In this document: positions 1 to 7,700 of the stretch, piece after piece
Numbering within the stretch: position 1 is the stretch's first letter
How the letters are laid out: each line of letters starts with the position of its first letter
Source: Bacteroidetes bacterium 4572_112
GTDB lineage: Bacteria > Bacteroidota > Bacteroidia > Bacteroidales > UBA1556
NCBI GenBank assembly: GCA_002254285.1
Contig: NIUZ01000010.1
Coordinates: 1-18,573, forward strand
Length of the DNA: 18,573 nucleotides
Reading direction: 5' to 3'
Translations under genes and position numbers: made by a program
Notes under the pieces: generated by a model
The model's database searches: none
Seen by the model: only the letters and a program-made list of their open reading frames with translations
Told to the model about the DNA's origin: nothing

Positions 1-434
1 CCTTCTATTGTTTTGCCTGTTTTACTAATATCTGTATCATCAAAAATTAAACATTTATATTTATCTTCACCTGATTTAAATCCCTGACTTAATGAAATAT
101 ATCGCTTAACAAAAAGTAATAAAATATTTCTCCAGTTTGTTTTTTGATTACTTAAAGCTCTATAATAAACATCCTTTTTCCCTTTTGTAGGTGGAGTTAA
201 TCTACTTGTATATAATGAATTAATGGTTTTACTCATTGTAAATGGAAGTATAAGCAGTAAATTAATAATATCCCCAAAAGGAACACCCGTTTCTTTTACA
301 GATTTAAATATTTTAGAAGCTTTGCTTATTTTAAATAAATCAAGATACTCTTTGAAAAATTCTGGACTAACCCATGTATCCTTAAAAAAGATTTTTATTT
401 CTTGAATTTTAGCAATATCTTTGTCGTGTAGCAT
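1..434 (-). CDS. DDE transposase (IS4 superfamily), 5' part only, runs off window edge
   Basis: An open frame reads from an ATG at 434-432 to the left edge without a stop, giving 144 complete codons. The protein begins MLHDKDIAKIQEIKIFF, has a basic middle segment (TSRLTPPTKGKKDVYYRAL, about residues 76-94) and reaches LIFDDTDISKTGK at residues 129-141. I recognise this layout as that of Bacteroidetes DDE transposases of the PF01609/IS4-superfamily type, with one of D132/D133 as the likely first catalytic aspartate. The remaining D and E lie outside the window, so intactness cannot be judged. A TATCTTTG promoter box on the minus strand sits at 467-460, with a palindrome just upstream. The family call rests on recognition of the motif and layout, not on an alignment. 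Confidence 0.8.
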   Translation of the reverse strand, partial: MLHDKDIAKIQEIKIFFKDTWVSPEFFKEYLDLFKISKASKIFKSVKETGVPFGDIINLLLILPFTMSKTINSLYTSRLTPPTKGKKDVYYRALSNQKTNWRNILLLFVKRYISLSQGFKSGEDKYKCLIFDDTDISKTGKTIE

Positions 435-459
435 AGTGGTAGCTTTTTTGTTGGTACTT

Positions 460-467
460 CAAAGATA
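460..467 (-). promoter_or_regulatory. Putative -7 promoter box of the transposase gene
   Basis: The minus strand reads TATCTTTG, matching the Bacteroidetes -7 consensus TAnnTTTG, 26 bases upstream of the transposase ATG. No clear TTTG box is seen about 20 bases further up, where the 470-496 palindrome lies instead. Confidence 0.4.
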
Positions 468-469
468 CT

Positions 470-496
470 AATATTCAGGTTAATAACCTGAATATT
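470..496. repeat. Perfect 13-bp-arm palindrome upstream of transposase
   Basis: AATATTCAGGTTA and TAACCTGAATATT flank a single central A, forming a perfect 27-bp dyad. It lies directly upstream of the predicted -7 box of the transposase gene, covering the place where a -33 box would be. It may be an operator, or a feature of the IS end that limits read-in transcription. The exact IS terminus and any target-site duplication cannot be defined without the other end. Confidence 0.7.
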
Positions 497-600
497 ATGC
501 TACTTTTTTACAAATTTATTGCCTGATAACACTTGTGTTTATTGGGTGCGAAACTTCAGTTATATAACTAATGCTCTGTAATTAATATGCAAGAGCACAA

Positions 601-632
601 CAAAACCCACTTAAATATTTAGGTGGGTTTTG
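601..632 (+). terminator. Strong hairpin terminator between IS and fic
   Basis: CAAAACCCAC and GTGGGTTTTG form a long stem that continues into TAAATA/TATTTA-type pairing around a small loop, followed by TGTTTTTA. It is predicted to end transcription on the plus strand, although no intact plus-strand gene precedes it. It may belong to a gene displaced or broken by the insertion sequence. It also insulates fic from the left. Confidence 0.6.
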
Positions 633-663
633 TGTTTTTATAAATAATTATGACGAAAGCTTA

Positions 664-690
664 TGTAAAGAAAATTGGATTTTCTTTACA
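664..690. promoter_or_regulatory. fic upstream palindrome 1 (putative operator)
   Basis: A perfect dyad with 12-bp arms (TGTAAAGAAAAT / ATTTTCTTTACA) around TGG. It is the first of three related 27-bp sites before the fic gene. The next begins exactly 40 bp downstream. Confidence 0.65.
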
Positions 691-703
691 CTCTAGCAAT
701 CTA

Positions 704-730
704 TGATAAGATAATTGGATTTTCTTATCA
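704..730. promoter_or_regulatory. fic upstream palindrome 2 (putative operator over -33 box)
   Basis: Arms TGATAAGATAAT and ATTTTCTTATCA surround TGG with one mismatch. It matches site 1 at 22 of 27 positions. Four of the five differences are paired between the two arms, so the dyad is preserved (TGTAAA/TTTACA becomes TGATAA/TTATCA). The TTG in its centre (715-717) lies 21 bases before the predicted -7 box. Confidence 0.65.
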
Positions 731-746
731 TATTAGACTATCTTTG
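715..746 (+). promoter_or_regulatory. Predicted fic promoter (TTG-N21-TATCTTTG)
   Basis: TATCTTTG at 739-746 matches the Bacteroidetes -7 consensus TAnnTTTG. TTG at 715-717 lies 21 bases upstream as a -33 box. Transcription would start near 753, leaving a leader of about 20 bases. The -33 box falls inside palindrome 2, and the start site falls inside palindrome 3. Confidence 0.6.
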
Positions 747-771
747 TAAAAGAAATTAGAAAATCTTTACA
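745..771. promoter_or_regulatory. fic upstream palindrome 3 (putative operator over start site)
   Basis: It keeps the outer TGTAAA and TTTACA half-sites of site 1 and matches it at 21 of 27 positions, but the inner arms are degenerate. It begins 41 bp after site 2, overlaps the end of the -7 box and ends two bases before the fic ATG. A protein bound here would block transcription start and would overlap the ribosome binding region. Confidence 0.55.
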
Positions 772-773
772 TT

Positions 774-1844
774 ATGAAACTGAAAGAATTAAATAAACTG
801 CCATTAAAAGAAGATGTAGAAACAAAAAAGATTCTGAAAAAATTAGTTTCTACACATAAAGCATTAGCTGAATTAAAAGGCGTTTCATCAAGTATTCCCG
901 ACGAAAACATTCTGATTAACACATTAGGATTACAAGAAGCAAAAGATAGTTCTGCAATTGAAAATATAATTACAACTCACGATGATATTTATAAAACCGA
1001 ATTAAATATTGACGGATTTAAATCCTTGGATGCAAAAGAAGTTCAGAATTACATATCAGCATTAAAAAAAGGTTTTCATTTAATTTCTAAAAATCAGATA
1101 TTAAGAAATAACGATATAATTGAAATCCAATCTGAATTAGAAAAAAACAAAGCCAGTTTTAGAAAAGTTCCTGGAACTGCATTAAAAAATGCAACAACTG
1201 GAGAAACTGTTTATACACCGCCACAAGATTTTGAAACAATAATTGACTTAATGAGTAATTTAGAAGCCTTTATTAATGATGAAAGTTTATCTGATTGCGA
1301 CCATTTAACCAAAATGGCGATAATACATTATCAATTTGAAAGTATTCACCCTTTTTATGATGGAAACGGAAGAACTGGTAGAATAATAAATGTGTTATAT
1401 CTTGTAATGAAAGATTTACTAGATTTACCAATACTCTATTTAAGTAGACATATAATTGAGAACAAAGGATTGTATTATAAATTATTACAGAATGTAAGAG
1501 ATACTGATAAATGGGAGGATTGGATTATTTATATGCTTGATGCAATAGAACAGACCTCTAAAGAAACAATAATATTAATTGGAAAAATTAAAGATTTAAT
1601 ATTTGAATATAAATATCTATTACGAGATAATTATAAATTTTACAGTCAAGATCTACTGAATAATTTATTTAAACACCCTTACACAAAAATTGAATTTATT
1701 GAAAAAGATTTAGGTATTTCACGAATTACAGCTTCAAAATATTTGAATAAATTAGCAACTGACGGAATATTAAGAAAAGAAAGATTAGGAACTGGAAATT
1801 ATTATATAAACGACCGATTAATGAAATTATTAACGCTAAAATAA
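774..1844 (+). CDS. Class II Fic family protein (predicted AMPylase) with C-terminal winged HTH
   Basis: A 356-residue protein with the complete Fic active-site motif HPFYDGNGRTGR at residues 192-203. The catalytic His and the ATP-phosphate-binding Gly-Asn-Gly-Arg are present, so it should transfer AMP, or another nucleotide group, to a protein hydroxyl. The N-terminal part holds the inhibitory motif SSAIEN (59-64) inside DSSAIENI, the class II arrangement in which the inhibitory helix precedes the Fic core within the same chain. Residues about 300-345 resemble a winged helix-turn-helix (TKIEFIEKDLGISRITASKY followed by a GILRKERLGTGNYY-type wing). Overall this is the layout of the Fic_N-Fic-wHTH proteins common in Bacteroidetes. 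No separate antitoxin gene is adjacent. The DNA-binding tail together with three palindromes over the promoter suggests autoregulation (inference). The target protein is unknown. Confidence 0.93.
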   Translation: MKLKELNKLPLKEDVETKKILKKLVSTHKALAELKGVSSSIPDENILINTLGLQEAKDSSAIENIITTHDDIYKTELNIDGFKSLDAKEVQNYISALKKGFHLISKNQILRNNDIIEIQSELEKNKASFRKVPGTALKNATTGETVYTPPQDFETIIDLMSNLEAFINDESLSDCDHLTKMAIIHYQFESIHPFYDGNGRTGRIINVLYLVMKDLLDLPILYLSRHIIENKGLYYKLLQNVRDTDKWEDWIIYMLDAIEQTSKETIILIGKIKDLIFEYKYLLRDNYKFYSQDLLNNLFKHPYTKIEFIEKDLGISRITASKYLNKLATDGILRKERLGTGNYYINDRLMKLLTLK

Positions 1845-2051
1845 TAACTACTTTAACTAATTATATAAATTATTATGATTAGAAATAGATTTTTAAGAAT
1901 TACAATTGGAGTTATTACTATCGTTTTGGGATGGTAAGCGAGTTATATTCCAATCCCAATATTGTCAATAATATCACTAGAAATATTCTAGAGAAAGTTT
2001 GTATAAATTATCAAACTCATTTTATTCAAGCCTAAATAACAATACCCATTT
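1845..2051. other. Intergenic region after fic with hairpins and an ORF remnant
   Basis: This 207-base gap holds a 20-codon hydrophobic ORF (1875-1937, MIRNRFLRITIGVITIVLGW) with a further open stretch in the same frame after its stop. It also holds an inverted repeat TTGGGAT (1926-1932) / ATCCCAA (1953-1959) and CTAGAA (1977-1982) / TTCTAG (1986-1991). None has a convincing T-tract, so I do not call a terminator. Confidence 0.35.
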
Positions 2052-2645
2052 TTAAAACAAAAGAGAAAGTATATATCCATATCCAAAGAATCGAAGGATA
2101 CGTGTTAAGCCCAATAGAGCAGTTTTTTTGAATGGATAATGCAACATACCAGTAACCATAGTAATTGTAGAAAATGGCAGTGGAAATAGAGCAGAGAATA
2201 CAATTAGGAAACCACCATATTTATGAAAAGTTGCAAAGTGAGAAGAGAACTTTCGCATCAACCATTTATTAAACCTAGGTACCAAGGATAATCTATAGCC
2301 AATATAATAGGCTAGCATTCCACCAAGGTATGAGATAAACGCTAATACTGTTGTAAGCAGGTATGGATGTGGAGTAGAATTTGCCCATACAATAAAGAAA
2401 TCGGGCGGAATTAAGCCCAATATTGTTTCTGACACAAAGAATAAACTAGTAACGAATTTCCAATCCCATTTAAGGAGAAAATCATTAAGAACCTGGTCAA
2501 AATTGTGGATATATGTTTGAGCAAAATATATCATTAAACCAATAACCATAGCAACTAACAAAAGCCTATATACACTTTTCCCTGCTAGGGAATATATACC
2601 TCTACGCTTTAAGTAAAAATGCAGTTGTTGGATTCTATCTACCAT
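2052..2645 (-). CDS. DedA/VTT-domain integral membrane protein
   Basis: A 197-residue polytopic membrane protein with hydrophobic segments at about 27-44, 65-88, 96-118, 145-168 and 178-196. It has the DedA/SNARE-associated (VTT, PF09335) signature: an acidic-glycine-proline element (SETILGLIPPDFF, 72-84) and a re-entrant-loop element (FPLPFSTITMVTGM, 154-167). DedA relatives have been linked to lipid scrambling or undecaprenyl-phosphate translocation across the inner membrane. The subgroup here is not clear, so no specific substrate is claimed. The N-terminus is short and basic (VDRIQQLHFYLKRRG), suggesting a cytoplasmic start. It is transcribed divergently from the sqr gene, with 344 bases between them, and no partner gene lies close on its strand. 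Confidence 0.85.
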   Translation of the reverse strand: MVDRIQQLHFYLKRRGIYSLAGKSVYRLLLVAMVIGLMIYFAQTYIHNFDQVLNDFLLKWDWKFVTSLFFVSETILGLIPPDFFIVWANSTPHPYLLTTVLAFISYLGGMLAYYIGYRLSLVPRFNKWLMRKFSSHFATFHKYGGFLIVFSALFPLPFSTITMVTGMLHYPFKKTALLGLTRILRFFGYGYILSLLF

Positions 2646-2989
2646 AAATTCATTTGTTCGATCAAGGGCAAAAATAATATAGTATTAGCTTACTTAAACT
2701 AAAATAAACACAAAATATTATATTTCAGTAATAATGCTCCCTTTTTACACCAATCAACCCTAAAATTATTAATTTAAAATTTTGCAGTAAATCCTTACAT
2801 ATATCACTGTATCAATGGAAAAAGCCGTATCCTTTTGGCAAAACAATCAATATCTAAAACTTTTATTTTTACAAAATATTGCAATAAATCTATTTATTTA
2901 CAGTAAACACGTATTTGAATACCTAAATTTATGTATATTTGTTCACCAAACAGATTTACAAATAGATATATAAATTAACTTTCCTAATT
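2646..2989. other. Divergent intergenic region between DedA and sqr genes
   Basis: This gap should hold the promoters of both divergent genes. On the minus strand TATTTTTG (2676-2669) fits the -7 consensus, about 24 bases before the DedA start, with no good -33 box. On the plus strand TATATTTG (2934-2941) precedes sqr. A 52-codon frame (2815-2973) crosses this promoter and is not called as a gene. No RNA gene or repeat is evident. Confidence 0.5.
2934..2941 (+). promoter_or_regulatory. Putative -7 promoter box of the sqr operon
   Basis: TATATTTG matches TAnnTTTG, 48 bases before the sqr ATG. A TTTG occurs at 2914-2917, but its 16-base spacing is shorter than usual, so the -33 assignment is uncertain. 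Confidence 0.45.
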
Positions 2990-4447
2990 ATGTCAAAAGT
3001 TCTAGTACTCGGTGCAGGAATCTCTGGTCACACAGCTGCACTTTATCTCAAAAAATCATTAGGCAAACAGCATGAAGTTATTGTTGTTAGTCCAAACAGT
3101 AATTACCAATGGGTACCATCCAACATATGGGTTGGAGTAGGTCTTATGGAACCTAATGAAGTAAAATTTAAACTTGCTCCTGTTTACAAAAAACAAGGCA
3201 TTATTTTCAAACAAGCATTAGGCATGTCTATTCACCCTGAGGGTGATTCTAGTTCGGCAAAACCTTTTGTAAAGATAAAATATGTTGAAGAGGGAAAGCA
3301 AGGCGAGGAAGAACAAGTAGAATTTGATTATTTAGTAAACGGTACTGGTCCGGCATTAAATTTTGCTGGCACACCAGGTTTAGGGCCTGATTTATTCACA
3401 AACTCTGTTTGTACATACGACCATGCAGCTCACTCATGGAAAAATTTAGAAGCATCATTGGCCAAAATGGAAAATGGTGAACACCAAACTTTCCTAATTG
3501 GAACAGGTCACCCAATGGCAACTTGCCAAGGTGCTGCTTTTGAGTACGCTTTGAATATTGCTTTTGAGGTTGATAAAAGAAATTTATCGCATTTGGCAGA
3601 TATTGTATGGATAAGTAATGAGTATGAGCTTGGCGATTTTGGAATGGGAGGAGCCTATATAAAACGAGGCGGTTATATTACACCTACCAAGGTATTTACT
3701 GAATCGGTACTTGCAGAATACGGTATTCGCTGGATTAAGCGTGCCGGAGTTCATAAGGTAGAAGAAGGAAAAGCTTTTTACGAATTACTTGATGGAACTT
3801 ATCACGAGCAAGAGTTTGATTTTGCTATGCTAATTCCAGGATTTACAGGATCTAAAATGAAAGCTTTTGATAAAGCTGATAATGATATTACGGAAAAAAT
3901 ATTTGTTCCCAACGGAATGATGCGTGTTGATGCAGATTATACACCAAAGCCATACGAAGAGTGGAGAGCTAGCGATTGGCCAGAGATTTATCAAAGCCCT
4001 GCTTACGACTTTATGTATGCATCAGGTATTGCTTTTGCACCACCTCATACTATGTCGAAGCCTATGAAGAGCCCAAATGGCACATCAATAACTCCTACAC
4101 CTCCACGTACAGGAATGCCTTCTGGCGTAATTGGTAAAGTTGTAGCACAAAATATTTCTTATCGAATAAAAACTGGCAAAAAAGACCATCCACATAAAGC
4201 ATCAATGACTAAGCAGGCTGCGGCTTGTATAGTAAGTGCAGGATATGGTATTACCAAAGGACAGGCTGCTACTATGACCGTTTCTCCTATTGTACCTGAT
4301 TGGGAAAAATACCCTAAATATGGTCGCGATATTAATGCTACCGTTGGTGTAATTGGACTTGCAGGGCATTGGATGAAGCTATTTATGCATTATATGTTTA
4401 TATATAAAGCTAAGGCTAAATTAGGCTGGTCGATTATTCCTGAATAA
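2990..4447 (+). CDS. sqr: Sulfide:quinone oxidoreductase-like flavoprotein
   Basis: A 485-residue pyridine-nucleotide-disulfide-type flavoprotein starting with the FAD Rossmann motif GAGISG (8-13). Family members oxidise sulfide to sulfur or polysulfide and pass electrons to membrane quinone. Three cysteines stand where SQR catalytic cysteines are expected: C141 (SVCTYDHA), C179 (ATCQGAAFEY, like the SQR CxGAxYE segment) and C413 (AACIVSAGYG). The last precedes a region that aligns by eye with the segment around the third SQR cysteine. Chain length exceeds the usual 400-440 residues, with an insert around 82-110 and another around 312-370. The C-terminal end (LAGHWMKLFMHYMFIYKAKAKLG) is amphipathic and probably contacts the membrane. 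A 56-residue gene follows 38 bases downstream and is likely cotranscribed. A related flavoprotein, such as a flavocytochrome c sulfide dehydrogenase subunit, is less likely because it would normally carry a signal peptide and a cytochrome partner. Confidence 0.8.
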   Translation: MSKVLVLGAGISGHTAALYLKKSLGKQHEVIVVSPNSNYQWVPSNIWVGVGLMEPNEVKFKLAPVYKKQGIIFKQALGMSIHPEGDSSSAKPFVKIKYVEEGKQGEEEQVEFDYLVNGTGPALNFAGTPGLGPDLFTNSVCTYDHAAHSWKNLEASLAKMENGEHQTFLIGTGHPMATCQGAAFEYALNIAFEVDKRNLSHLADIVWISNEYELGDFGMGGAYIKRGGYITPTKVFTESVLAEYGIRWIKRAGVHKVEEGKAFYELLDGTYHEQEFDFAMLIPGFTGSKMKAFDKADNDITEKIFVPNGMMRVDADYTPKPYEEWRASDWPEIYQSPAYDFMYASGIAFAPPHTMSKPMKSPNGTSITPTPPRTGMPSGVIGKVVAQNISYRIKTGKKDHPHKASMTKQAAACIVSAGYGITKGQAATMTVSPIVPDWEKYPKYGRDINATVGVIGLAGHWMKLFMHYMFIYKAKAKLGWSIIPE

Positions 4448-4485
4448 GAAATTATAAAATTAACAAATCAAAAAACAAAGATATT

Positions 4486-4656
4486 ATGGCAACAATACAA
4501 GAACGATTAAAGAACAAACCATATTCAGAATACGCTTTTGCTACACGCCCAAGTAAGTACACCCTTTTCTGGCGTAGATGCTTTATCGTACAAATTTATA
4601 TGTTTTTTAAACTAAATCTGAAAATAATGATAATGGTAGTAAAGGGTCACAGTTAA
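4486..4656 (+). CDS. Small conserved-looking protein downstream of sqr, unknown function
   Basis: A 56-codon frame starts with ATG 38 bases after the sqr stop and ends with TAA before a hairpin terminator. The protein starts MATIQERLKNKPYSEYAFAT, a soluble basic/aromatic half, followed by SKYTLFWRRC. A hydrophobic stretch then runs from about residue 33 to 52 (CFIVQIYMFFKLNLKIMIMV), ending KGHS. The hydrophobic stretch contains two lysines, so it may be a membrane-surface amphipathic helix, not a true transmembrane segment. The rich mix of charged and aromatic residues, the tight spacing to sqr and the shared terminator argue that it is real. I do not recognise a named domain. A role as an SQR partner at the membrane is inference only. 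Confidence 0.6.
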   Translation: MATIQERLKNKPYSEYAFATRPSKYTLFWRRCFIVQIYMFFKLNLKIMIMVVKGHS

Positions 4657-4690
4657 TCTGACCTTTCAAATATATACATGTGTGAATGTG

Positions 4691-4717
4691 GGCCGCTTGA
4701 ATTAATTTCTTGCGGCC
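4691..4717. terminator. Bidirectional hairpin terminator between sqr operon and convergent surface-protein gene
   Basis: GGCCGC (4691-4696) pairs with GCGGCC (4712-4717). An inner GAA/TTC pairing closes a TTAAT loop, and ACTTATTTTAAT follows. It lies between the convergent sqr operon and the minus-strand beta-helix gene and can serve both. It is strikingly GC-rich against its surroundings. Confidence 0.75.
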
Positions 4718-4743
4718 TACTTATTTTAATATCATATATATAT

Positions 4744-7700
4744 CTAATTAATTATTAGTTTTTGAAGATTTGTCCTACCATCGTTTTCTATCTTTAGCAC
4801 AAATATTCCTTTGCTAAATCTAGAAATATCTATTGTTTCATCGAATACACCATTAGAATTATATTTCTTTCTAAAAACAATTTTTCCTGAAATATCAATA
4901 ATACTTATATCAATATTACCATATACATTTTCAATAGCAAGATTAAAGATACCTTTATTAGGATTTGGCGATAATATCACCTCATTATTATCAATAAGAT
5001 TATCAATGGAGGTATCGTCAATAAGTGTAAGAATAATTGTATCCTGAGTGGAACAGGTATATTTTGACACATCAACACTAACCTCATTATCACCTAATTG
5101 TAAGTTTGCAGAAGAAAAAGACATTGAATGTGTAGTATCACCAGTACTCCAAAGTACTGAAGCATCAGGATTCCCAACATTTAAAACAATTCCTCCTGTA
5201 ATCATTTTTACAATAGTATCGCTTCCCAAATTAACCTCTGGATATGGTACTATATTTATATTGGTGGTATCATAATCAGAACTAGATCCCAATATTTCTA
5301 CTGTAAGAACACCAGCAGTATCAATAATAACAGAAGATTCATTACTTAAAAGAGTATCGCCATTGAAAGTCCATAAGTAATTATAACTACTACCAATACT
5401 AGAGTTTACAATAAGTGAATCTCCCTCACAAAGAGTATAAGGACCTCCTATGGAAACTGACTGATGTACATATTCGTCAGCACCAATATCGGGGCTTGTG
5501 GACCTCAACTCACCATCAATATCCTCAGTAATACCACTAATACTCACTCCCAAATTAGACATTGCCATACTATTAACATGCAAATTATTATCTGAATAAA
5601 ATTCAGGATCTATTGAAACAGTATTCGGTGCAGAAGAGGCGGTTTTCCAATCCGATAAATTATAAGATGTCATACCATTCACTACATATACACCTGAGTT
5701 TGATATTAAATTATTATTATTATTATGCAAATTTGATGGATAATGAGTTCCTATGCTAATAACGGGGCCATCTATTTCATTAACAAATATATTGTTTTTT
5801 AAAACCATGCTATTCCCCACTGCATCATAAAGCGAGAAAACACAAGCTGTATTTGACAATAATCCGTCTACTTTTACCGTATTATTATTAAAATTAGTTA
5901 CCCCCATATATTTCCCTTGTATGCCATATACCTCTTGACTATAGTTAGCATAATTATTATGGACAATTATAAAATTATTATAAACTTGGAAAGAGCCACC
6001 ACTAATATTCTGGTAATAATCGTTTATATAAATTCCACATGATCCATTTATATTTATCCTATTTCTTTTAATACTTATAGTATTCCCAATATCTGCTAAC
6101 GACAAGCCCTTATAATTGCTATTGCTTAATAAATCATTATTAATGGTGTTACTAATTATTGATAATGATTTTTGATTTTTAGCATAAACCGCCGCATTAA
6201 TCTGATTAATAAAAGTATTATCAACTACCTTATTAGCAATACTATAAATATATTCACTAAAATTACTATATAAGAATATGCCATATTCTCCACCAATAAA
6301 AGTGTTGTTTTTTATTAATAATGAATCCGAATTTCTAGTTTGGTAATAATCCCAACAGCATTTATCTGTCATAAAAGATTTTATTCCAATAAAACTCCCT
6401 AGATTATTATCTCCTGAATCAAAAATACAGTTTGTTATTTCAATATTACTATTATTTTTTTCAAGATAGATTCCGTGAACTAAACCAATACTATTATTGC
6501 CACTAATCTTTAGGCTATCAATGATATAAAAATGAGCATTATTGAACCCTATAACACTTCTAAGTTGGTTGGTAAGATGTGTATTTATTAATGTGGTTTT
6601 ATCACTTCCTTTTCCTTTTATAGTAATAGTATTATTTGATGAACAACCATCAACTTTACCAAAACTTATACTTTCATTATATAATCCAGAATCTAAATAA
6701 ATAACTACGGGAGCAGAAATCCCACAACTAGACAATGCAAATTCTAGATTTGCAAAGGAAGCAAAATCGCTATTTGTAGCACTCCCTAAAGTATAAGCTC
6801 CCGCCAATGGTAAGCCAAAATATACCTTATATGAAATGGTGTCATTATTATGATTCTGATCAAGTGATAAATTAACAATAGCCTTGCACTGATAAATGGT
6901 GTCGCTAATCATACTTGCCTGAACACTAAAAGTAAATAGCTCCGAATCATATGGTAATATTGGTCCCAAAATAGTATCTTCAACATAAGTAACTCCATTA
7001 TCGATGGAATACTTTACTGGTATATTTGATTGAGATTGTGTTCCATAGTTTGCTACTAAAATACTAATCGGAATAGTTGCCGAAGGTGTAACTCCTGTAG
7101 TTGGTGACTGCCATTTTAATAACTCCATCTCATGAACAAAAGGAGTATATTCGTCAGCTCCAATATCAGAGTGTAAGGAATTATTTCTCAAATCACCATC
7201 AATATCATCAACAATTTCTAAAACAAATAATCCAGAATCATTTGCCAAAGCGCTACGTGAGTGTAAATCTTTATTAGAAATAAATAACGGATCTATAGAG
7301 ATAGAATTTAGTGCAAAACCATAACCATTTGTTTTCCATGAAGCAATATTATTATAATTTCCTCCATATACCACATAGTTGCTGCTACTTGTATATATAT
7401 TATTATAATTAACTTCAGAAAAGAAGTTCGGACCTGATCCATTATAGTATACACGCATAGCATAACCTCCTCCTGAATTCATAATAATATTATTAATAAT
7501 CTTATTATTATGCATACCTATAGAAGAAACACTTGAGTAACTTCCAGCATAAAAACATTTGCTATACTCACCACTATTTTCCCCTATAAGTATAGAGTTA
7601 TTATAATAATGTACATATTCTCCATTAGTCATATATATACCATAGGCAAAACCTGAAGCATTTGTAAGAGAAATCATATTATTCAAAACACTAAATGACT

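Noticed and set aside
540..571. Coding 3' end before the 601-632 terminator
   Set aside because: The plus-strand frames ending here have earlier stops or no recognisable content, so I could not support a truncated gene.
2815..2973. A 52-codon plus-strand frame upstream of sqr
   Set aside because: It crosses the predicted sqr promoter box at 2934-2941, has no convincing ribosome binding site and shows no recognisable pattern. In such AT-rich DNA it may well be chance.
4811..5275. Two plus-strand open frames opposite the C-terminal part of the giant surface protein
   Set aside because: They lie wholly antisense to a well-supported coding region with a recognisable T9SS tail, so they are shadows.
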